Assembly: GCF_000467125.1 (NCBI RefSeq)
Contig: NZ_BATJ01000007.1
Coordinates: forward strand, 171,064 to 235,063
Reading direction: 5' to 3'
Length of the DNA: 64,000 nt
From: Vibrio proteolyticus NBRC 13287
GTDB lineage: Bacteria > Pseudomonadota > Gammaproteobacteria > Enterobacterales > Vibrionaceae
How positions within the stretch are numbered: the first letter of the stretch is position 1; every line of letters begins with the position of its first letter. Under the pieces are notes generated by a model. The model had not been told where the DNA came from. It did not search any database and worked only from the letters and a program-made list of their open reading frames with translations. This document shows positions 59,135-64,000 of this stretch, one piece after another. Both the position numbers and the translations under genes were made by a program.

Positions 59135-59887
59135 TTGGAGATTTTGTCCGATCAGGAAATGTTGCGCTACAACCGCCAAATCATACTGCGTCAGTTTGAT
59201 TTCGACGGTCAGGAAACGCTGAAGCAGAGTTCGGTACTGGTTCTGGGGGCCGGCGGCCTCGGCTGCGCTGCCACTCAGTACCTGGCAACCGCGGGAACCG
59301 GAAAACTGACTCTCATTGATGACGACAAGGTAGAGTTGTCCAACCTGCAACGACAGGTCTTGCACAGTGATGGCGACATCGGTCGACTTAAAGTCGATTC
59401 TGCTGCAGAGTCTCTACGCATGCTCAACCCTCACCTTACCGTAAAGACCGTTGCACAGCGTCTCGACGATAACGAACTGCGCGCTTTGATCGACCAACAT
59501 GATTTGGTGCTTGACGCCAGTGACAACGTCACAACCCGTAACCAACTCAACCGCCTTTGTTATGTCAGTAAAACACCACTGGTATCCGGCGCCGCTATCC
59601 GCATGGAAGGCCAAGTCAGTGTGTTTACTTTTCAGGATCAGGCACAGCCTTGCTATCAATGCCTGAGTGCCCTATTCGGTGACACAGCATTAACCTGCGT
59701 TGAAGCCGGAGTCATGGCACCTGTGGTGGGTATTGTTGGCGCGGTTCAGGCAATGGAAGCCATCAAAGTACTGTGCGGATACGGGAAGCCACTCGAGGGC
59801 AAAATTTTAATCCTGGATGCGCTTTCGATGTCCTGGCGAGAAATGAAATTGATGAAAATGCCGGATTGCCCGATCTGCTCTCACTGA
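59135..59887 (+). CDS. moeB: Molybdopterin-synthase adenylyltransferase MoeB
   Basis: A 250-residue E1-like enzyme that adenylates the C-terminus of MoaD. It starts with a TTG at 59135 followed by EILSDQEMLRYNRQIILRQFDF, as in E. coli MoeB; GAGG lies seven bases upstream. The nucleotide site is VLGAGGLGC, and zinc cysteines are in CYQC and CPIC. The longer frame to 59042 overlaps moeA and is not real. It is translated from the same mRNA as moeA. Confidence 0.95.
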   Translation: MEILSDQEMLRYNRQIILRQFDFDGQETLKQSSVLVLGAGGLGCAATQYLATAGTGKLTLIDDDKVELSNLQRQVLHSDGDIGRLKVDSAAESLRMLNPHLTVKTVAQRLDDNELRALIDQHDLVLDASDNVTTRNQLNRLCYVSKTPLVSGAAIRMEGQVSVFTFQDQAQPCYQCLSALFGDTALTCVEAGVMAPVVGIVGAVQAMEAIKVLCGYGKPLEGKILILDALSMSWREMKLMKMPDCPICSH

Positions 59888-59918
59888 ATCATAACCTGCG
59901 CGGATCTCGTTGTTCTTT

Positions 59919-59944
59919 GCCCCGGTCAATCCGGGGCTTTGTTT
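59919..59944 (+). terminator. Intrinsic terminator after moeB
   Basis: GCCCCGG and CCGGGGC form a 7-bp stem around TCAAT with TTTGTTT after it, 31 bases beyond the stop. Confidence 0.75.
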
Positions 59945-60096
59945 ATCTGACTCTTATTACGTATTTCTATCAATGATGATCGTTTAAAACGCGATATGCC
60001 CTACACTAGCTATATGAGAGTGACCTGATTTAGCGCCGCAGATAATCCGACACACTCAGGCCACCCGGGCTAAGTTGCCACCAGCCAGGGGGATGT

Positions 60097-60396
60097 ATGG
60101 ATAAACCAATTGTCTACTTAACTGCATTGATTCTCGCTGTTTTAATTCTGATTGTTGTGCTTTCACTTGATGACCAGCACCCAACACAAGTTTCCGCTCG
60201 AATACTGGAAACGTCACAAACTCAATCATTGGACGGGATACGGAAGTATCTCACCGTACAAATGGATAACCGTTCCCCTATCGTTGTGATCATTCCGCCC
60301 AGCAGCAATTGCGAAAGCGCATCCAGAGCAAAACTCGATAAGCTGACCGATCTGTCCGGAACAAACACAACATACCGATTTATTTCATGTCACTGA
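60097..60396 (+). CDS. Small membrane-anchored hypothetical protein
   Basis: A 99-residue protein with an N-terminal membrane helix (IVYLTALILAVLILIVVLSL) and a soluble, mostly polar remainder carrying two Cys (SNCESAS and ISCH) that could form a disulfide in the periplasm. I do not recognise the family. It starts 40 bases upstream of the sulfurtransferase gene and may be co-transcribed with it; the stretch SRAKLDKLTDLSG has no known motif. Confidence 0.5.
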   Translation: MDKPIVYLTALILAVLILIVVLSLDDQHPTQVSARILETSQTQSLDGIRKYLTVQMDNRSPIVVIIPPSSNCESASRAKLDKLTDLSGTNTTYRFISCH

Positions 60397-60436
60397 TCGA
60401 CTATCTTGTTGTTTCCACATACGTAAAGGAGACGTT

Positions 60437-61264
60437 ATGACCCCGCTAGTCACCCCTGAATGGTTGGAGACAAGGCTCAATCAACACAATCTGGTGATCC
60501 TCGACAGCAGCATTGAGTTTCAGATCCCCGGAGAGTTTGAAAAAGACAAAATCAATCTCATCCCGGGCACCGTCAGATTCGATTACGACAAGGTGTTCTG
60601 CGATCCAGATTCGTCACTTCCTCATATGATGCCGTCTGAGTCTCGCTTTAATCAGGAGGCCCGCAAGCTTGGAATAAATAAAGATTCGGTGATCGTTATC
60701 TACGATAACAGCGGCACATTTGCGTCCCCAAGAGCTTGGTGGATGTTTCTGGCTATGGGGCACCAGGAAGTGTATATCCTCGATGGCGGATTGACCGAAT
60801 GGAAACGTGCCGGTTTACCTCTTGTTCAGCAGTACCGCATCGCCGAACATCCAGGTAATTTCTCAGGCCAGCTTAACCCAAACTACTTCGTTGATGCTGC
60901 CTGCATTCTTAATGAAATTGCCAATCTGGAGAGCTTAACCGTCGATGCTCGTGGACGAGCCCGTTTTAATGCCGAGGTTCCCGAACCCAGGCAAGGCGTT
61001 CGGGCGGGTCATATTCCAGCATCGGTTTGCTTACCTTTTGCCGAGCTGATGGACGAACACAAGATCAAATCAGTGGTTGATCTTAAGCCGTTACTTGAAC
61101 GCGTTTTTGATAAGCCCCAGCAACGTTACTTCTTCAGCTGTGGTTCGGGCGTAACGGCGTGTATCGTAGCTCTGGCCGCCTATCTGTGTGGATATCAGAA
61201 CCTGGCTGTCTATGACGGCTCCTGGACCGAATGGGGTCAGCGAGCCGAATTACCAATCGAATAG
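60437..61264 (+). CDS. sseA: Sulfurtransferase, 3-mercaptopyruvate/thiosulfate type
   Basis: A 275-residue two-domain rhodanese. The C-terminal active loop is C235-G-S-G-V-T-A (FSCGSGVTACI), which is the 3-mercaptopyruvate sulfurtransferase type rather than the thiosulfate rhodanese CRKGVT. The N-terminal domain is inactive. The DGGLTEWKRAGLP and DGSWTEWG stretches match the family. It takes sulfur from 3-mercaptopyruvate to a thiol or cyanide. AAGGAG lies seven bases before the ATG. A terminator follows the stop. Confidence 0.88.
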   Translation: MTPLVTPEWLETRLNQHNLVILDSSIEFQIPGEFEKDKINLIPGTVRFDYDKVFCDPDSSLPHMMPSESRFNQEARKLGINKDSVIVIYDNSGTFASPRAWWMFLAMGHQEVYILDGGLTEWKRAGLPLVQQYRIAEHPGNFSGQLNPNYFVDAACILNEIANLESLTVDARGRARFNAEVPEPRQGVRAGHIPASVCLPFAELMDEHKIKSVVDLKPLLERVFDKPQQRYFFSCGSGVTACIVALAAYLCGYQNLAVYDGSWTEWGQRAELPIE

Positions 61265-61265
61265 G

Positions 61266-61296
61266 AAAAGCCCCGTCATTGTGTACGGGGCTTTTT
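61266..61296. terminator. Intrinsic terminator after the sulfurtransferase gene
   Basis: AAAAGCCCCGT and ACGGGGCTTTT form an 11-bp stem around CATTGTGT with T runs on both sides. It lies just after the stop and 58 bases from the convergent regulator's stop. Confidence 0.8.
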
Positions 61297-61354
61297 GAAT
61301 ACCGCGACAAACGGCGGCTAAAGCTCTTGCTAACCGCCCTCATCAAAAATGCGG

Positions 61355-62353
61355 CTAACTGTCGCTTGCCAGGCCGGTCATCTGTTCATCAAGGTTGAGA
61401 ACTGTTAATGCGTTACTCACGCTGGTTGCAATCACGTCAATTGCCCCCGTACGCAGCGCCCCTAATAGCGCCAGCGGCTTGGTATTCTCTGCGGCAATCG
61501 CAATCACTTCAGCAATCGGTCGAAATTCATCGATCCCCAAACCAATCACTCTGTCACTCATAACGGTATCTGCAATCTGGCCGTGGATATCAAAAAAATC
61601 ATAGCCGGCAAAATCGCCAACCACCCCTTGATGTAAACGTGACTGAACCACCTCTTCCGCAGTAAACCAGCCCAGATCGACCATGTAGCTGTTCTCACTC
61701 ATGTCACCGATCCCCACCAACGCCATGTCAGCCTTGCGTGCCAGATCCAGCGTCTGCTTGACCGTAGCATTTTGCATGAAAGCGATCTTTTGCTCACGGT
61801 TCTCCGCGTAAGCGGGCGCATAGAGAGTTTCAGAGCTGCCGCCATATTTTTTGGCCAACTGGCGACAAATATGGTCAGCGTTAAACATGCCGCCACGTGG
61901 GTGAATGCCTCCGATACCACACACAAACTTACAGTCTCGCGGCGTGATCACACCGACATGATGGGCCACCGCAGACACGTTGCGCCCTTGCCCAACCGAT
62001 ACCACCATACCGTTTTGCAGATTACTGGCCAGGTAATTGGAAACCAGTCCGGCAAGTTGAGTACGCTGTTGCTCTTCGCTGGGCTGGTCTAATGCGATCA
62101 ACGCACGTTTGACCCCAAAACGCTCGACCAGGCGCTGTTCGATTTTGGCGCTGAACACCGGATGGTATTTGACGGTGATCTCGACAATCCCCTCATCACG
62201 AGCCTGTTTTAACATCCGTCCGACTTTGGCACGTGAAATGGAGAATTTGCGTGAAATCTCCTCCTGCGTCGCACCATCCTGATAATACGCTACGGCAATT
62301 TCGGTCAACAGATCGGTATTTTCTACTGAAATATCCTGATTGGAACTGGTCAT
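61355..62353 (-). CDS. SorC-family (DeoR-like sugar-binding) transcriptional regulator
   Basis: A 332-residue regulator. The N-terminal helix-turn-helix is EISRKFSISRAKVGRMLKQARDEGIVEITV (about residues 34-63). The C-terminal sugar-binding domain has VSVGQGRNVSAVAHHVG, and later ALVGIGDMSENSYM and DRVIGLGIDEFR. These regulators sense phosphorylated sugars and dissociate from DNA. The ATG at 62353 has GAGAG five bases upstream; the frame extending to 62548 is not needed. It is divergent from tal-tkt. TGAGCA-NN-TGCTCA palindromes lie in front of both promoters. A pentose or sedoheptulose phosphate is a likely signal. Confidence 0.88.
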   Translation of the reverse strand: MTSSNQDISVENTDLLTEIAVAYYQDGATQEEISRKFSISRAKVGRMLKQARDEGIVEITVKYHPVFSAKIEQRLVERFGVKRALIALDQPSEEQQRTQLAGLVSNYLASNLQNGMVVSVGQGRNVSAVAHHVGVITPRDCKFVCGIGGIHPRGGMFNADHICRQLAKKYGGSSETLYAPAYAENREQKIAFMQNATVKQTLDLARKADMALVGIGDMSENSYMVDLGWFTAEEVVQSRLHQGVVGDFAGYDFFDIHGQIADTVMSDRVIGLGIDEFRPIAEVIAIAAENTKPLALLGALRTGAIDVIATSVSNALTVLNLDEQMTGLASDS

Positions 62354-62395
62354 ATCGGCTCTCACTAAAACGTATCTGTGCAGAATAACTGTCAT

Positions 62396-62409
62396 TGAGC
62401 ATCTGCTCA
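62396..62409. promoter_or_regulatory. Perfect palindrome TGAGCA-TC-TGCTCA, candidate operator
   Basis: A 6-base arm pair around 2 bases, 43 bases upstream of the SorC-family start. It recurs in a related form upstream of tal, which supports a specific regulator. Confidence 0.6.
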
Positions 62410-62603
62410 TTGGTGTAGCATATGATACAGTGCATTTTAAATGCAACAAATGCTCATCAGAATGACAAATTCTCAGCTTACTTTTTTGGTGTTGCAATTC
62501 GACAGTAAACCTTACTCTTGCTAGGCAAACGTTTATTTGTGCCTGCACTGTAAACAGGGCAAAAAAATAGTTGATTCATGTCACCGAAAATCCCATTCAT
62601 CAA

Positions 62604-62631
62604 TTGACTTTCCGCACAGTTCAGATAAATA
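62604..62631 (+). promoter_or_regulatory. Candidate promoter of tal-tkt
   Basis: TTGACT at 62604-62609 and TAAATA at 62626-62631 are 16 bases apart, a fair sigma-70 match. It lies about 180 bases upstream of the tal start. The operator at 62656-62669 would lie about 20 bases downstream of the transcription start. Confidence 0.4.
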
Positions 62632-62655
62632 TGAACACATCATTTACTCAGCAAT

Positions 62656-62669
62656 CGAGCAAATGTTCA
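62656..62669. promoter_or_regulatory. Palindrome-like site CGAGCA-AA-TGTTCA, candidate operator
   Basis: It has the same 6-2-6 layout as the site at 62396-62409 and matches it at 10 of 12 arm positions. A related half-site (AACAGA-TGCTCG) follows at once. It is likely a second site for the SorC-family regulator. Confidence 0.55.
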
Positions 62670-62808
62670 AAACAGATGCTCGGTCGCTAAACATTGACGG
62701 TTAGCTGGTCATCACATGCTGTTCTCGGTGTATGATTGATTAGCAAATACGCTTGCAAAATGTGCAAACCCGTGTTGGGTTTGTCACCCAGGAAATAGGA
62801 TGATCGAG

Positions 62809-63759
62809 ATGAGCAACAAGTTAGAACAACTTCGCAAACTAACTACTGTAGTAGCAGACACTGGTGAAATTGACGCAATTAAAAAGTATCAACCAGAAGA
62901 CGCAACCACAAACCCTTCTCTGGTACTGAAAGCCGCTCAAATCGCAGAGTATGCTCCACTGATCGATCAGGCTATCGAGTACGCGAAATCGCAAAGCAGC
63001 GACAAAGCACAACAGGTTCAAGACGCTTGTGACATGCTGGCTGTGAACATCGGTAAAGAAATCCTGAAAACCATCCCTGGCCGTATTTCAACAGAAGTCG
63101 ACGCTCGTTTGTCTTACGACACAGAAGGCAGCGTGGCAAAAGCTCGTCAGTTGATCAAAATGTACAACGATGCAGGCATCTCAAACGACCGCATCCTAAT
63201 CAAACTGGCTTCTACCTGGGAAGGCATCCGTGCGGCTGAAGTCCTGGAAAAAGAAGGCATCAACTGTAACCTGACTCTACTGTTCTCATTTGCTCAAGCT
63301 CGTGCATGTGCAGAGGCGGGTGTATTTCTGATTTCACCATTCGTTGGTCGTATCATGGACTGGTACAAAGCAAAAGAAGGCCGTGACTTCGAACCTTCAG
63401 AAGATCCAGGCGTTCTGTCTGTTACTAAGATCTACGACTACTACAAAGCGTACGGCTACAAAACGGTCGTCATGGGTGCGAGCTTCCGTAACATCGGTGA
63501 AATCCTGGAACTGGCCGGCTGTGACCGCCTGACTATCGCTCCTGCTCTGCTTGCTGAACTGGAAGCAGCGGAAGGTGAAGTGGTTGAAAAGCTGGTTGAC
63601 TCTAAAGGCGCAGAAGAGCGTCCTGCACCAATGACTCACGCTGAGTTCCTATGGGAACACAATCAAGACCCAATGGCGGTTGAGAAGTTGGCGGAAGGTA
63701 TCCGTAACTTCGCAGTTGACCAGGGCAAACTGGAAGCGATGATCGAAGCGAAACTGTAA
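62809..63759 (+). CDS. tal: Transaldolase
   Basis: A 316-residue class I aldolase that moves a three-carbon unit in the pentose phosphate pathway. The Schiff-base lysine is K132 (ILIKLAST), with the flanking motifs [22 protein letters not shown] ([13 protein letters not shown]) and [24 protein letters not shown]. The ATG at 62809 ([11 protein letters not shown]) aligns with E. coli TalB; an ATG at 62800 has AGGA six bases upstream and cannot be excluded. A transketolase gene follows 79 bases downstream, making a non-oxidative pentose phosphate operon. Confidence 0.94.
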   Translation: MSNKLEQLRKLTTVVADTGEIDAIKKYQPEDATTNPSLVLKAAQIAEYAPLIDQAIEYAKSQSSDKAQQVQDACDMLAVNIGKEILKTIPGRISTEVDARLSYDTEGSVAKARQLIKMYNDAGISNDRILIKLASTWEGIRAAEVLEKEGINCNLTLLFSFAQARACAEAGVFLISPFVGRIMDWYKAKEGRDFEPSEDPGVLSVTKIYDYYKAYGYKTVVMGASFRNIGEILELAGCDRLTIAPALLAELEAAEGEVVEKLVDSKGAEERPAPMTHAEFLWEHNQDPMAVEKLAEGIRNFAVDQGKLEAMIEAKL

Positions 63760-63778
63760 TCACGCACAAATTCAAATT

Positions 63779-63812
63779 GGGGAAGCATAAGACTTCCCCT
63801 CTTCATTTTTAT
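63779..63812 (+). terminator. Hairpin between tal and tkt, possible attenuator
   Basis: GGGGAAG and CTTCCCC form a perfect 7-bp stem around CATAAGA, followed by TCTTCATTTTTATTT. It lies in the 79-base gap between tal and tkt, so it may reduce tkt transcription or stabilise the tal mRNA end. Confidence 0.5.
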
Positions 63813-63838
63813 TTAAATCATTTAATACGGTAATTGTT

Positions 63839-64000
63839 ATGGATCGTAAACATCTAGCCAATGCTATCCGTGCTCTGAGCATGGATGGTGTACAACAAGC
63901 AAACTCTGGCCACCCTGGTGCACCTATGGGTATGGCAGACATTGCTGAAGTAGTGTGGCGCTCTCACCTGAACCACAACCCAACCAATCCAGAATGGGCA
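63839..64000 (+). CDS. tkt: Transketolase, N-terminal part (runs past the window end)
   Basis: The first 54 residues are visible: [35 protein letters not shown] and [14 protein letters not shown], the standard start of transketolase, which binds thiamin diphosphate and moves two-carbon units. The rest is cut off by the window edge. It lies 79 bases after tal and belongs to the same operon, with a hairpin between the two. Confidence 0.95.
   Translation, partial: MDRKHLANAIRALSMDGVQQANSGHPGAPMGMADIAEVVWRSHLNHNPTNPEWA

Larger units (their letters stand above)
62354..62808. other. Divergent regulatory region between the SorC-family gene and tal
   Basis: A gene-free stretch of 455 bases. It contains the SorC gene's promoter with one operator (62396-62409) and a half-site at about 62443-62456, a plausible tal promoter at 62604-62631, and an operator (62656-62669) plus a half-site near 62669-62682 just downstream. 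A pair of TGCAAA/TTGCAAAATGTGCAAAC words lies at 62740-62766. Confidence 0.5.

Noticed and set aside
62396..62682. Repeated TGAGCA/TGCTCA words as a CRISPR-like or mobile repeat
   Set aside because: Copies are short, few and unevenly spaced, and they flank two promoters, which fits operators and not an array or an insertion sequence.

Overview
The window looks like a stretch of the second chromosome of a Vibrio species. The main reasons are a pha operon (phaB-phaA-phasin-phaC), the neighbourhood moeA-moeB / sseA-like / SorC regulator / transaldolase-transketolase, and nrdD-nrdG followed by an AspC/TyrB-type aminotransferase. I recall this type of gene order from chromosome II of V. cholerae and relatives, but it was not checked here. 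Gene density is high, base composition is moderate, and there is no phage, insertion sequence, integron or CRISPR array.

Layout. 1-10.3 kb: the end of an EAL phosphodiesterase, an ABC-class ATPase, an acetyltransferase, a DnaJ-type protein, a 2OG-Fe(II) oxygenase, a YjdF-like membrane protein, CutA, a small zinc-ribbon protein, a HAD phosphatase, a CreA-like lipoprotein, inosine-guanosine kinase and a retropepsin-like lipoprotein. 10.3-14.3 kb: an aminotransferase and the anaerobic ribonucleotide reductase operon nrdD-nrdG, preceded by a perfect FNR site and two correctly spaced NrdR boxes. 14.5-15.4 kb: a secreted nuclease/phosphatase-fold protein. 15.6-18.9 kb: a reactive-sulfur module with an ArsR-type two-cysteine repressor, a split YeeE/YedE transporter, a frameshifted DUF2892 membrane gene and a CoA-disulfide reductase-rhodanese fusion. 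18.9-23 kb: a minus-strand run of small enzymes and an EamA exporter.

23.3-25.5 kb holds an AT-rich two-gene island: a short-chain dehydrogenase and an alpha-oxoamine synthase. This is the best candidate in the window for an uncharacterised small-molecule or lipid pathway. 25.6-30.8 kb contains small membrane and hypothetical genes, including a tightly coupled DUF4177-YidD-TM2-like cluster, and a racemase. 30.9-35.1 kb is the polyhydroxybutyrate operon, with an intrinsic terminator between phasin and synthase. 35.6-41.7 kb is an RND efflux system with two adaptor genes, one split by a frameshift, and a divergent TetR regulator with twin palindromic operators.

41.7-52.3 kb: a glycine-zipper lipoprotein, tRNA-Gly(TCC), a diguanylate cyclase with a periplasmic solute-binding sensor, a DUF3332 lipoprotein, an OFA-type MFS transporter, a FAN1-like VRR-NUC nuclease, phospholipase A (PldA) and cis/trans fatty-acid isomerase (Cti). 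52.4-64 kb: formate-THF ligase behind a PurR-like box, an exported MsrAB, DbpA, FolE, MoeA, MoeB, a sulfurtransferase, a SorC-family regulator, transaldolase and the start of transketolase. Repeated TGAGCA-NN-TGCTCA-type palindromes upstream of both the SorC gene and tal suggest that the regulator controls itself and the tal-tkt operon.

All calls come from reading the translated sequences and motifs by eye. Family names are from memory, and no database search was run.
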